From Rhodoligotrophos appendicifer (GTDB taxonomy: Bacteria > Pseudomonadota > Alphaproteobacteria > Rhizobiales > Im1), in the NCBI RefSeq assembly GCF_007474605.1, contig NZ_VHKL01000009.1:62001-126000 (forward strand): a DNA stretch of 64,000 bases. The letters run 5' to 3'. Under the pieces are notes generated by a model. That model saw nothing but the letters and a program-made list of their open reading frames with translations, did no database searches and was not told where the DNA came from. Below are positions 41,262-49,795 of this stretch, one piece after another. The translations under genes were made by a program, and so were the position numbers. Position 1 is the first letter of the stretch. Every line of letters starts with the position of its first letter.

Positions 41262-43768
41262 ATGCCGCGCAACAGCCGCTCGAAATAGTCCAGCTCAGGC
41301 CTTGGCCTGGCCGGGTCATTCAGGCGTTCCCGCAAGATGCGAAGGACGTCCTGGGCACGCATGACCCTTAATTCGTCCGGCACCACGTTGCGATTCTCAC
41401 CGAACTGCTCGCCGTTCGTCGGCCCGGGCCTGCCCAGGGGATCGATGTTCTGGCCGGTGCGACCGCGTCCATCGGGACCCTGATTGCCGGCCTGGCCCTG
41501 ACCCTGCTGCATCTGCTGGGCCATGGCCTCGGCACCCTGGCGCATCTGATCGAGGGCCTCGCCCTGCTGCTGCAGCGCTCCTTCCCGATCGCCGCGGCCC
41601 AAGGCCTCGGCGGCTCCGCGCATGGCCTCCTGGGCCTTGCCCAGGGCTCCCGGCGCACGCATTCCCTGCTGGCCCATCTGGTCCAACAGCTGCTGCAGCA
41701 TCTGACCCAACGACCCCTGCCGGTCACTGAGCCCGCCCTGCCCCTGCTGACCTTGTTGGCCCTGCTGACCTTGTTGCCCCTGCTGGCCCTGCTCCCCCTG
41801 TTGCCCCTGCTGACCGGGCATGCGGTGGGTCTGATCCATGAGCTGCTGCTGACGACCCATCATTTCTCCGAGCTGACGGAGCGCCTGACCCATCGGAGAG
41901 CCCTGCTGATTCTGCTGCCCCATCATCGGACGCAGACCCTGGAGAATGTTGTTGAGTTCAGCCAGGAGCTGCTGAGCGGCATCGCGGGCCCCGGTCTTCG
42001 CAAGACGCTCGATCATGTCCATCATGCGCTGCAGATCCTGAGGTTGGACCATCTGCATGTTGGGATCGGCGGGTTGCATCTGGCCGTTCTGCATGTTGCG
42101 GCGGGCCTGCTCCATCAGAGCCTGCAAGTAGCGGTTCATCGCCTCACGCAGCTTCTGCATGAGTTCCTGGATCTTGGCGTCCGGAGCGTTCTCCGCGAGT
42201 GCCTGCTGCAGCTCGCGCTGCAACGCCTGAAGCTCGCGCTCGGCCAAAGACAGATCACCATCCTCAACGGCCAGGGCGATCTCCCAAAGGAGGTCGGTGA
42301 CCTCCGCCATCTGTTCGCGATCCTGAGCATGCAGGAGGCGCTGGTAAGCGGTGCGGATGCCGAGATAGACGCCACTGGTCTCGATCAGATCGTCCGGATA
42401 GATGGTGAGCGCTTCAAGCGTGCGCGCGACGATGGTCTGCTGATCAGGATCCTGCAGCAATTCCCGTCGCTGCTCGACCAAGGCCTGCGCCAGAGGTTTG
42501 GTGAAGGGGCGCTCCGGCAGAATGATGGTGACGGTCTTGCTGCGGCCGATCTGGCCGCGCTCATCCACCGCCTCCAGCCACATGTCGACATTGGCACCGG
42601 CCCAGGGATGCGCCGTCAGATCCCGCTGTTCCTTGCCCTTGGCCTGGCGCGGCTTGGAGCCCTGCATGACGACGTCGAAATCCGGGGATTCAAACATCAG
42701 CAGGCCAGGTGCCTCGAGGCCTTCCTTGCCATTCTGCATGTCAGACAGCTCGAAGCGCGTTCTCAGGCGGGTCACAGCGTAGTCGTCAGCGGCCTCATAT
42801 TGGAAGGACAAGGCACCCGAGGGTTCGACGCCCGGGCCGGCGACGATCTCCACAGTCGGCGGATTGTCGGGAATGATCTTGATGGGCCAGCTGCCATAAG
42901 AGCCGTTGGCGTCTTCGACCTGAAGTGTCACGGGGCCGGTCAGCTTCGCCTTCAGCTCATGAACAGACTGGGCGATCTGGGGGACGGATGTCTCCTTGGG
43001 CTCGGATCCTTCCGCCTCGGCAACGAGCCGGATCTTAGGATCCTCGGCATTGTTGAAGCGGAGAACCAGTTCACTGTCCTGAGGGACGATGATCTCGGGC
43101 GACGTACCAGTCGCAGCCTTGGCCAGCTCGGAGGCGTTGCCCGCCAAGAACACCGGGGGCCTCCCTGTATAACGCGGCGGTGTTATCCATGCATCCAGCG
43201 ACGTGACGATGGTCGGATCGGCCTTGTGAATGGTCACGGCCTGCTTCAGCTGGCCGCGCCAATTGTCGCCGGTGAGCACGATCGCAGCCAGCAGCGACAA
43301 AAGGAGCGCGCTGCGCAACGCTATCGGATCACGCCTATGGACATGCGACTGTGGCCAGCCGGTGCGCAAGGCGGCGATCCGGCGGCGAAGGTTCAGCTTA
43401 TGCGCATGCCAAAGAGCCAAGCTCGCGGAGTTGGAGGGCTCGTCGGAAAGAGTGTCGCTGTAGGAGGTCGCGGGGCGATGCGCCTGGCCGGAGCGGCGCT
43501 CCAAATGGCGAAGGGCATCCTCCTGCGAGGGCCAACGGAGCGACGCTATAGGACGGAGCGACCACCCCAGGGCAAGGACGAAAAGCACCAGCACCGCGAT
43601 GTGCCAGGCGGGGGGCAAGATGCCAAACAGGCCGACGAGGGATGCGAGAACAAACAGGCCGCCGAGAGCCAAAGCGGGAAATACCGCGCTCCACAGCGCC
43701 TCAAAGAACAATACGGACTTCGCCCGTGCCGTCTTGCGGCTAAGTTCCTGGTCCGAACGATCGATCAT
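41255..43768 (-). CDS. TIGR02302 (DUF4175) membrane protein with Gln/Gly-rich region
   Basis: 837 residues. Two or three hydrophobic helices near the N-terminus (FPALALGGLFVLASLVGLFG, IAVLVLFVLALGWSL, SALLLSLLAAIVLTG) anchor a long extracytoplasmic part. Beta-rich domains run to about 450, a helical Gln-rich region (about 480-640) follows, then a run of G-Q-Q repeats (about 650-680) and a final helical region. This is the alphaproteobacterial TIGR02302 family, function unknown, always near lysA. The repeat tract (41740-41817) is the obvious oddity and probably varies in length between strains. It follows lysA after 93 bases on the same strand. Confidence 0.9.
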   Translation of the reverse strand: MIDRSDQELSRKTARAKSVLFFEALWSAVFPALALGGLFVLASLVGLFGILPPAWHIAVLVLFVLALGWSLRPIASLRWPSQEDALRHLERRSGQAHRPATSYSDTLSDEPSNSASLALWHAHKLNLRRRIAALRTGWPQSHVHRRDPIALRSALLLSLLAAIVLTGDNWRGQLKQAVTIHKADPTIVTSLDAWITPPRYTGRPPVFLAGNASELAKAATGTSPEIIVPQDSELVLRFNNAEDPKIRLVAEAEGSEPKETSVPQIAQSVHELKAKLTGPVTLQVEDANGSYGSWPIKIIPDNPPTVEIVAGPGVEPSGALSFQYEAADDYAVTRLRTRFELSDMQNGKEGLEAPGLLMFESPDFDVVMQGSKPRQAKGKEQRDLTAHPWAGANVDMWLEAVDERGQIGRSKTVTIILPERPFTKPLAQALVEQRRELLQDPDQQTIVARTLEALTIYPDDLIETSGVYLGIRTAYQRLLHAQDREQMAEVTDLLWEIALAVEDGDLSLAERELQALQRELQQALAENAPDAKIQELMQKLREAMNRYLQALMEQARRNMQNGQMQPADPNMQMVQPQDLQRMMDMIERLAKTGARDAAQQLLAELNNILQGLRPMMGQQNQQGSPMGQALRQLGEMMGRQQQLMDQTHRMPGQQGQQGEQGQQGQQGQQGQQGQQGQGGLSDRQGSLGQMLQQLLDQMGQQGMRAPGALGKAQEAMRGAAEALGRGDREGALQQQGEALDQMRQGAEAMAQQMQQGQGQAGNQGPDGRGRTGQNIDPLGRPGPTNGEQFGENRNVVPDELRVMRAQDVLRILRERLNDPARPRPELDYFERLLRGIY
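41740..41817 (-). repeat. Tandem G-Q-Q coding repeat in the TIGR02302 gene
   Basis: Nine-base units encoding Gly-Gln-Gln (CAG/CAA glutamines alternate, with one E and one single-Q variation) repeat for about 26 codons. The reading frame is kept. Synonymous differences between units mean it is not a pure simple-sequence repeat, but slippage could still alter length. The tract separates two helical parts and is likely a disordered linker. Confidence 0.8.
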
Positions 43769-43861
43769 TTCCCGCTACTTTAACACAGGCCCTTGGCAAG
43801 TCTTTGGCGATCGCGACCATAGAGCATCACGTCCTCGCGATGCGTAGCTCCGGTGCAACAG

Positions 43862-45136
43862 TCAGTCCGAAAGCCGCTGCCAATCCGCGAAGCTATCGAG
43901 GTCGATCATCTCGTCATATGTAGGGCGCCGCCGCACCAGTGCAAAGCGATCGCCACTGACCAGGACCTCCGGGACCAGCGGGCGGGTGTTGTAGGTTCCG
44001 GATTGAACGGCTCCATAAGCTCCGGCCGTCATCACGGCCAGGAGGTCGCCGCGCTCGACCTGCGGCAGAATGCGGTCCTGAGCGAGGAAGTCTCCGCTCT
44101 CGCAGATGGGGCCCACAAGATCGGCAAGCATGCCCTCACCGCGATCTTCTGCGACCACAGGACGAATTTCGTGGAAGGCCTCGTAAAGGGTCGGCCGGAT
44201 CAAGTCGTTCATCGCGCCGTCGGCAATCACGAAGGTCTTGGCGTCTCCGCGCTTCACGTAAATCACCCGGGTGACCATGATGCCGGCATTGCCCGCGATC
44301 AACCGGCCCGGCTCCAGTATGAACTTGCAACCGAGATGGCCCAGGGTGCGCTTGGCCATTTCGGCGTAGGCCGCCGGCAGAGGCGGCACGGGATCGCTGT
44401 CGCGGTAGGGGATCCCCAGGCCGCCTCCTAGATCGATATGGTGTAGGTCATGACCCGCGGCGCGCAACCGCTCCACCAGGCTGCCGATCAGGATGCAGGC
44501 CTTCTCGAAAGGTTCGAGCGACGTGATCTGGCTGCCGATGTGCATATCCACACCGATGATCCGGAGGCCCGGCATGTTTCGCGCGCGGTCGTAGATCGAT
44601 TCCGCATCCGCCCAGGAGATGCCAAACTTATTCTCGGCTTTGCCCGTGGAGATCTTCTGGTGGGTCTGCGCGTCGACATCGGGGTTGATGCGCAGAGAGA
44701 TGCGCGCCGTCTTGCCTTTCGACGCCGCAATCTGACTCAGGACCTCAAGTTCCGGGACGGACTCGACATTGAAGCAATGAATGTCCTCATCCAGGGCATA
44801 GGAGATCTCGCGATCGGTCTTGCCGACCCCGGAGAAGACGATCCGGGAGGCAGGGACGCCGGCGCGACGGGCCCGGCGAAGCTCGCCTTCGGAGACCACG
44901 TCCATGCCAGCGCCGAGTTCTGCCAGCGTGCGCATGACGGCCAGATTCGAATTGGCCTTGGGCGAGTAGCAGATCATGTGCTCGACACCGGCAAACGCCT
45001 CGTCGAACACGCGGTAATGCCGCTCCAGAGTGGCGCGGGAATAACAGTAGAAGGGCGTTCCGACCTCAGCCGCGATGGTGCGCAGGTCTACATCTTCGGC
45101 ATGCATGATGCCGTCACGATACTCGAAGAAATGCAT
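43862..45136 (-). CDS. lysA: Diaminopimelate decarboxylase
   Basis: 424 residues. PLP-dependent fold-III enzyme that makes lysine from meso-diaminopimelate. K60 in C-Y-S-P-K-A-N-S-N is the Schiff-base lysine. The glycine-rich phosphate site H-I-D-L-G-G-G-L-G-I-P-Y is near residue 225, and the C-terminal active-site segment G-P-I-C-E-S-G-D-F carries the cysteine that acts across the dimer. It lies 15 bases downstream of the short lptM gene and ahead of the TIGR02302 gene, the conserved lptM-lysA-TIGR02302 order. Confidence 0.95.
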   Translation of the reverse strand: MHFFEYRDGIMHAEDVDLRTIAAEVGTPFYCYSRATLERHYRVFDEAFAGVEHMICYSPKANSNLAVMRTLAELGAGMDVVSEGELRRARRAGVPASRIVFSGVGKTDREISYALDEDIHCFNVESVPELEVLSQIAASKGKTARISLRINPDVDAQTHQKISTGKAENKFGISWADAESIYDRARNMPGLRIIGVDMHIGSQITSLEPFEKACILIGSLVERLRAAGHDLHHIDLGGGLGIPYRDSDPVPPLPAAYAEMAKRTLGHLGCKFILEPGRLIAGNAGIMVTRVIYVKRGDAKTFVIADGAMNDLIRPTLYEAFHEIRPVVAEDRGEGMLADLVGPICESGDFLAQDRILPQVERGDLLAVMTAGAYGAVQSGTYNTRPLVPEVLVSGDRFALVRRRPTYDEMIDLDSFADWQRLSD

Positions 45137-45151
45137 GGATAAGCGACCGAG

Positions 45152-45307
45152 CTAAGGTTTCGGGATAATGAGGGGATCGAGGAGAACCGGTTTATCCCGA
45201 TCGCGCTCCTCAGAACCAGGGGGCGCTTCAACCGGGCCCCGCACGCCGCAGGCACTCAAGGCGGAGGCGGCCAGGATCAATGCTGCGATCATCATCGTCG
45301 GCCGCAA
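45152..45307 (-). CDS. lptM: Short LptM-type lipoprotein (YifL-like)
   Basis: 51 residues from TTG 45307 (GAGG seven bases upstream) or 47 from ATG 45295. A lipoprotein signal peptide ends in the lipobox L-S-A-C, followed by G-V-R-G-P-V-E-A-P-P, the hallmark Cys-Gly-x-x-G-x-x-x-x-P-P of LptM/YifL proteins, and a short hydrophilic tail ending L-I-I-P-K-P. LptM helps maturation of the LPS translocon protein LptD in enterobacteria; in alphaproteobacteria the gene is usually found just before lysA, as here (15-base gap). It is too short to be found by length-filtered gene calling. Confidence 0.85.
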   Translation of the reverse strand: MRPTMMIAALILAASALSACGVRGPVEAPPGSEERDRDKPVLLDPLIIPKP

Positions 45308-45328
45308 GGCTCAACCTCATTCGGCATT

Positions 45329-45349
45329 GCAGGGGACCCACTCCCCTGC
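45329..45349. other. Hairpin between pduO and lptM
   Basis: GCAGGGGA and TCCCCTGC form a perfect 8-bp stem with a five-base loop, 22 bases upstream of the lptM TTG start on the minus strand and 53 bases after the pduO stop. On the minus strand no T run follows, so it is at best a weak or Rho-assisted terminator, or an mRNA structure ahead of lptM. On the plus strand it is followed by CTTTCTTTCT, but no plus-strand gene leads into it. Confidence 0.45.
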
Positions 45350-45401
45350 CCTTTCTTTCTACTCCATCGGGCAGAGAAACGCCAAGAGGCGGTTTTCCAA
45401 C

Positions 45402-45986
45402 TCAACGATTGGCTCCGGGCGTCCAGAGCACGTCACCTTCTCCCTTCGCATTCACCCAGCGGCTGGCGACGAAGAAGAAATCGGACAGGCGGTTCATATA
45501 GCGCATTGCGGGCTCACCCACGGGCTCGTCGTCCAGGTTGCGCAGCCGCACCATCAAACGCTCGGCGCGACGGCTCACGGTACGACAGACGTGCAATGCC
45601 GCTGCAGCAGGGTGTCCCGCCGGCAGAACGAAGGAGCGCAGAGGCGCGAGTTCAGCATTCAGTTCATCGATCTCCCGTTCCAGCCGATCCACCTGGGAGG
45701 GTATGATGCGCAAGGGTTCGTAGCCGAGTTCCTCGCCGCGGTCCGGCGTGCAGAGATCGGCACCGAGATCGAAGAGATCGTTCTGGATGCGGACCAGCAT
45801 CTTGTCCAAGATCGCGAATTCAGGCGACCGAAGATACTGGCGCGCGACCCCGATGGTGGCATTGGTTTCGTCGACCGTTCCGTAGCTTTCAATACGGATA
45901 TGGGACTTTGGCAGGCGCTCACCGGTGGACAGAGCCGTAGAGCCATCATCGCCGGTGCGCGTGTAGATCTTGTTGAGTACGACCAT
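45402..45986 (-). CDS. Cob(I)alamin adenosyltransferase, PduO type
   Basis: 194 residues, GGAGG five bases before the ATG. The N-terminal ATP motif T-R-T-G-D-D-G-S-T-A-L is intact. S-Y-G-T-V-D-E-T-N-A follows near 35, and the conserved R-R-A-E-R and N-R-L-S-D-F-F-F segments appear in the C-terminal half. It transfers adenosyl from ATP to cob(I)alamin to give coenzyme B12 in the cytoplasm. The obvious consumer in the window is NrdJ. It is divergent from the LMW phosphatase gene across a 115-base gap. Confidence 0.93.
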   Translation of the reverse strand: MVVLNKIYTRTGDDGSTALSTGERLPKSHIRIESYGTVDETNATIGVARQYLRSPEFAILDKMLVRIQNDLFDLGADLCTPDRGEELGYEPLRIIPSQVDRLEREIDELNAELAPLRSFVLPAGHPAAAALHVCRTVSRRAERLMVRLRNLDDEPVGEPAMRYMNRLSDFFFVASRWVNAKGEGDVLWTPGANR

Positions 45987-46101
45987 GAAATCCTCCGCTT
46001 CAGCCTGTTCTGGGCATGGGATGAGGTCTGGTCAAGGACCAGAGATTTCGCGGAGGCAGGAAATGGTCTAGGATCGGGCTCCCACGCAGGCTCAGTTCAC
46101 C

Positions 46102-46572
46102 ATGCAGAAGCTGCTATTCGTCTGTCTCGGAAATATCTGCCGTTCTCCGCTGGCAGCGGAGACCATGAGGCTGGAAGCCGCCGCCGCGGGCCTTGACGCG
46201 TTGGAGGTCGATTCGGCTGCGACGGGGTCATGGCATCTGGACGAGGGTCCCGATCCGCGGGCGCTGGAGGCTGGGCTCGGTCGCGGCATCGACATCAGCG
46301 GACACCGCTCACGGCTGATCGAGAAGAACGACTTCATCCTCAGCGACATGATCCTGGCCCTGGACGAAGACGTGCACGCCACCCTGACCAAAATGGCCGA
46401 CGCGCAGACGGTCACGAAGATCCGGCTGCTCCTCGATTTCGCGGAGACGACCACGGAACAAGAGATCCCGACGCCCTATTTCGGCGACGATTCGGATTTC
46501 GAGCTCGCGCTGGACCTGATCGAGGACGGGGTCCGGGGACTGACCTCCTATCTGAAGTCGCTCAGAGCGTAA
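46102..46572 (+). CDS. Low-molecular-weight protein-tyrosine-phosphatase-like protein
   Basis: 156 residues, usual LMW-PTP length. The P-loop C8-L-G-N-I-C-R14-S is intact, with the second cysteine (C13) and S15. The catalytic general-acid loop, normally D-P-Y, reads I-P-T124-P-Y-F-G: Asp is replaced by Thr. Such enzymes remove phosphate from tyrosine; without the Asp the activity may be low or the substrate may differ. It is far from the EPS kinase, which has its own PHP phosphatase. The 3' end overlaps the convergent thpR gene by 25 bases. Confidence 0.88.
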   Translation: MQKLLFVCLGNICRSPLAAETMRLEAAAAGLDALEVDSAATGSWHLDEGPDPRALEAGLGRGIDISGHRSRLIEKNDFILSDMILALDEDVHATLTKMADAQTVTKIRLLLDFAETTTEQEIPTPYFGDDSDFELALDLIEDGVRGLTSYLKSLRA

Positions 46573-47120
46573 TATTCCTCAGAATAGTCCTTCAGTGGAT
46601 AGATCTCCTCCACGGCATAGGGGCCGCCCCCGCGAGAGGGCCGCGAGGAGAAGAGGACGAACTCGTTCACGTCGAATTCGCGGCTCTCAAACAGACTGTG
46701 GGAGGCCACGAATTCATTGACGTTGCCAACGTCGGCTTCCTTCAGGCGCGCCAGGGTCACGTGCGGCGTGTATTTGCGGGCTTCGGATCTGAGGCCCACT
46801 AATTGACAGACACGCTCATGGGAGGACTGAAGCCGCCGAAGGGTTTCATCCCCATCCACGCCCGCCCAAATCGAGCGGGGTTTGGCCCCACCAAAGCTCC
46901 CGACGCCTTTGAGCTTCAACGAGAAGGCCGGGGCGTCCACGTCATCGAGGGCTTCGACGAGCTCGCGCGCCTGGCCTTCGGAGATATCGCCAACAAAGCG
47001 AAGGGTTATGTGAAAGGACTCGCGCTCGATCCAGCGTGCGCCCCATACGCCACCGCGCATGAGTTCAAGTTCGTCGCAAATGTCTGCTGGAATTTCGAGG
47101 CCGGTGAAGAGACGAGGCAT
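46548..47120 (-). CDS. thpR: RNA 2',3'-cyclic phosphodiesterase (2H family)
   Basis: 190 residues. The two catalytic H-x-T-x motifs of the 2H phosphoesterase family are present: H37-I-T-L and H120-V-T-L. The N-terminal R-L-F-T-G-L-E-I-P and the R-F-V-G-D strand are typical of ThpR/LigT. The enzyme opens 2',3'-cyclic phosphate ends to 2'-phosphates in RNA. It overlaps the 3' end of the phosphatase gene on the opposite strand by 25 bases. Confidence 0.93.
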   Translation of the reverse strand: MPRLFTGLEIPADICDELELMRGGVWGARWIERESFHITLRFVGDISEGQARELVEALDDVDAPAFSLKLKGVGSFGGAKPRSIWAGVDGDETLRRLQSSHERVCQLVGLRSEARKYTPHVTLARLKEADVGNVNEFVASHSLFESREFDVNEFVLFSSRPSRGGGPYAVEEIYPLKDYSEEYYALSDFR

Positions 47121-47282
47121 AATCGCACCTCCTGGTCATCAGCCGAATACACAGGGCCACGATGTCCACGCTATACGGATTCGTCGGCGATGCAACATCA
47201 GCTGAACAACGGGCGCACGACCGCTCCGTTCCAGAGCTTTGATGCAACAGCAATTCCGAACAGGATCCTTAGACTCTGGAGA

Positions 47283-48323
47283 TCAAGGACAGGGATTCTT
47301 GCGAATCGCGTGGATCGCATCGATCTCCTCGATCAGTTCGGCGTCCAGGACGAGGTCGGCTGCGGCCATGTCGGTCTCAAGCTGCTGCAGGTTGGTGGCA
47401 CCCACAATCACGGAGGTCACAAATGATTGACGAGCAACGAAGGCGGTCGCCATCCGCGCGGGGTCAAGGCCATAGCGCCTGGCGAGATCGACATAGGCCT
47501 GGATCGCTTCCTGACTCCCGGGGCCTTCATAACGCTGAAGCCGATTGAAGAGAGCCTTCCGACTCCCGGGCGGCAGGGCGCCGTTCAGATATTTTCCGGT
47601 GAGATAGCCCTGGGCCAAGGTGGAATAAGCCAGAAGGCCGACCTGCTCGCGCAATGCGATCTCAGCCAAGCCGTCCTCAAAGGTGCGGTTCACGAGGGAA
47701 TAGGCATTCTGGATCGACTGCACCCGGGGAAGCGTCTTGGACTCCGAGGCAGACAGAAAGCGCATGACGCCCCATGGGGTCTCGTTGGAAAGACCGACAT
47801 GCCGCACCTTGCCCTTTTCCACTAATCTGGCGAGAGCGCCCAGCTGCTCCTGGATCGGCACTTCGTCCTTCTCGAAGTCCACGGTGCGACGCTCGCCGAA
47901 GATGGAGACGATGCGATCGGGCCAATGGAGCTGATAGAGATCGATGTAGTCCGTCTGTAAACGAGCCAGGCTCTTGTCGCACGCCTCGAAGATCTGGTTT
48001 GGCGTCAGCCGAGCCGGGACATCACCATTGCGGAAGTAGGTGCGATCGGTGCGGCCGACAATCTTGGTCGCCAGGATCACCTTATGGCGGAGGCCACGGG
48101 CCCGGAACCAGGTCCCGATGTGACGTTCCGTGCTGCCCTGGGTCTCCGGCTTCGGAGGAATTGAGTAAAGCTCGGCGGTGTCGAAGAAATTCACGCCCTT
48201 GTCGACGGCACAATCCATCTGGACGTGGGCTTCCGCCTCAGAGTTCTGCTCGCCCCAGGTCATGGTTCCCAGGCAGACAAGGCTGACGTCCAGGCCGGTC
48301 CGACCGAGCTTGCGGTAACGCAC
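47283..48323 (-). CDS. Aldo/keto reductase (Tas-like)
   Basis: 346 residues from GTG 48323, where a strong purine-rich site (GAGGGGGGA) lies just upstream; a TTG five codons earlier is less likely. It is an NADPH-dependent TIM barrel with the catalytic tetrad D-T-A-E-L-Y (Asp and Tyr), L-A-T-K (Lys) and L-Y-Q-L-H-W (His). The C-terminal cofactor site is V-I-V-G-A-T-N-L-Q-Q-L. The 346-residue length and the inserts around the E-R-H-I-G and R-T-D segments match the Tas subgroup. The carbonyl substrate is unknown. It is downstream of the arylesterase gene on the same strand. Confidence 0.9.
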   Translation of the reverse strand: MRYRKLGRTGLDVSLVCLGTMTWGEQNSEAEAHVQMDCAVDKGVNFFDTAELYSIPPKPETQGSTERHIGTWFRARGLRHKVILATKIVGRTDRTYFRNGDVPARLTPNQIFEACDKSLARLQTDYIDLYQLHWPDRIVSIFGERRTVDFEKDEVPIQEQLGALARLVEKGKVRHVGLSNETPWGVMRFLSASESKTLPRVQSIQNAYSLVNRTFEDGLAEIALREQVGLLAYSTLAQGYLTGKYLNGALPPGSRKALFNRLQRYEGPGSQEAIQAYVDLARRYGLDPARMATAFVARQSFVTSVIVGATNLQQLETDMAAADLVLDAELIEEIDAIHAIRKNPCP

Positions 48324-48406
48324 GCATTCCCCCCTCAACGACTCGTCTTCAGCCGTTACCCGAGCGACACAAGCCTGTCCAGCACCATGGCCGCGGGGCG
48401 GGCTCG

Positions 48407-49033
48407 CTACTTCGAGATCCTTGCCAGGAGCGCTTCGACCTTGGGCATAATGTTCTTCACGATCATGGCGACCCCTTCGGCGTTGGGATGCATGCCATCG
48501 GGCAAGTTCAGGGCATCGTCCGCCGCTATGTCCTCGAGGAAGAAGGGGTAGAGGATCGCGTCATGCTTCGCGGCGAGACGGGCATAGATCGGGTTGAAAG
48601 CCTCCGCGTAGTCAGGCCCCATGTTGGGCGGTGCGATCATGCCTGCCAGCAAGACCGGAATGTCGCGCTCAGCCAAGGCAGCGAGGATCTGGTCGAGGGC
48701 ACGTTCCGTGATGCTGGGGTCTACACCGCGAAGGGCATCGTTGGCGCCGAGTTCCAAGATCACACCCTGTGTGCCTTCGGGTACGGCCCAATCCAGCCGC
48801 GACAATCCCCCGGAGGCCGTATCGCCAGACACTCCGGCATTGGCGACCGCGACATCACGACCGGACGCCTTGAGAGCCGCCTCCAACTGTGCGGGAAAAC
48901 TTTCGCCGGGAGCCAGCTCGTAGCCGGCGGACAGGCTGTCGCCCAGCGCGACGAGCCTGATCGTCTCGGCCTTTGCAGCACCCGCGAACAGGATGAGGCC
49001 CATGAGGAGTAACACCGTCTTGATTTGCCGCAT
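48407..49033 (-). CDS. Arylesterase / SGNH hydrolase (TesA-like), periplasmic
   Basis: 208 residues from ATG 49033. A Sec signal (TVLLLMGLILFAGAAKA, cleaved before E-T-I-R) is followed by SGNH hydrolase block I with the nucleophile in L-G-D-S-L-S-A-G-Y, block III (G-A-N-D) and block V (D-G-M-H-P). It is related to E. coli TesA (thioesterase I/protease I). The divergent gene pair is a YbbA-type ATPase and a YbbP-type permease, the same arrangement as tesA-ybbA-ybbP in E. coli. This suggests a conserved functional tie between the esterase and the transporter. Confidence 0.92.
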   Translation of the reverse strand: MRQIKTVLLLMGLILFAGAAKAETIRLVALGDSLSAGYELAPGESFPAQLEAALKASGRDVAVANAGVSGDTASGGLSRLDWAVPEGTQGVILELGANDALRGVDPSITERALDQILAALAERDIPVLLAGMIAPPNMGPDYAEAFNPIYARLAAKHDAILYPFFLEDIAADDALNLPDGMHPNAEGVAMIVKNIMPKVEALLARISK

Positions 49034-49102
49034 CACCTATCCATATGCCGAAAGTTATCAAAATCCTCAAATTCGAAGGCGTGTCCGCCCTTGCCCCAGC
49101 CC

Positions 49103-49795
49103 ATGATCGACATGTCCGACGTTCGCTTGACGCTGCCCAGCCGCGCCGGGCCGGTCGAGATCCTGAGGGGCGTGGACCTCAACGTCAACGCCGGCGAGGC
49201 GATGGGGCTCGTGGGCCCCTCCGGCTCCGGCAAGACGACACTGCTCATGGTGATGGCGGGTTTGGAGGCAGTGACCTCCGGTGCGGTCACCATCGCGACA
49301 AACGATCTCACCGTCCTGAAGGAAGATGATCTCGCCGCGTTCCGCCGCGACAATGTCGGCATCGTGTTCCAGGCCTTCCATCTAATCCCCACCATGACCG
49401 CCTTGGAGAATGTGGCTGTCCCCCTGGAATTCAAGGGGGCGCGCAATGCCTTCGCCAGGGCGCGGACGCAGCTGGAGAGGGTGCGGCTCGGGCATCGGCT
49501 GGATCACTACCCGGGCCAACTGTCCGGCGGGGAACAGCAGCGGGTGGCGATCGCGCGAGCTCTCGCGGCCGGCGCCAGGATCCTTCTGGCGGACGAGCCC
49601 ACGGGCAATCTCGACCAGGAAACCGGTGCACAGATCGTCGACCTGCTCTTCGGTCTGCAACGGGAGGAGAACGCAACGCTGGTCTTGGTCACGCATGACC
49701 CTTCCCTCGCAAACCGCTGTTCGCGGGTGATCCACATGGCAGATGGGCGGATCCAGCAGGAGCGTCATAACAGCCTCGCCAGCGAGCCGGCATGA
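49103..49795 (+). CDS. ABC transporter ATP-binding protein (YbbA/LolD type)
   Basis: 230 residues from ATG 49103; the start is uncertain because no clear ribosome site is visible and the frame is open to 49025. A complete ATPase: G-P-S-G-S-G-K-T-T, V-F-Q-A-F-H-L, L-S-G-G-E-Q-Q-R, L-L-A-D-E-P-T-G-N-L-D, V-T-H-D. It is a MacB/LolD-class ATPase that powers mechanotransmission or lipoprotein-type transport with an FtsX-fold permease, here encoded next with an ATGA overlap. It is divergent from the arylesterase gene, with start regions only about 70 bases apart. Confidence 0.9.
   Translation: MIDMSDVRLTLPSRAGPVEILRGVDLNVNAGEAMGLVGPSGSGKTTLLMVMAGLEAVTSGAVTIATNDLTVLKEDDLAAFRRDNVGIVFQAFHLIPTMTALENVAVPLEFKGARNAFARARTQLERVRLGHRLDHYPGQLSGGEQQRVAIARALAAGARILLADEPTGNLDQETGAQIVDLLFGLQREENATLVLVTHDPSLANRCSRVIHMADGRIQQERHNSLASEPA

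Noticed and set aside
41753-43783. 676-codon plus-strand frame opposite the TIGR02302 gene
   Set aside because: It is created by strong codon bias and the Gln-rich repeats on the other strand (Leu-rich antisense). No family features, and it would overlap a well-supported gene completely.
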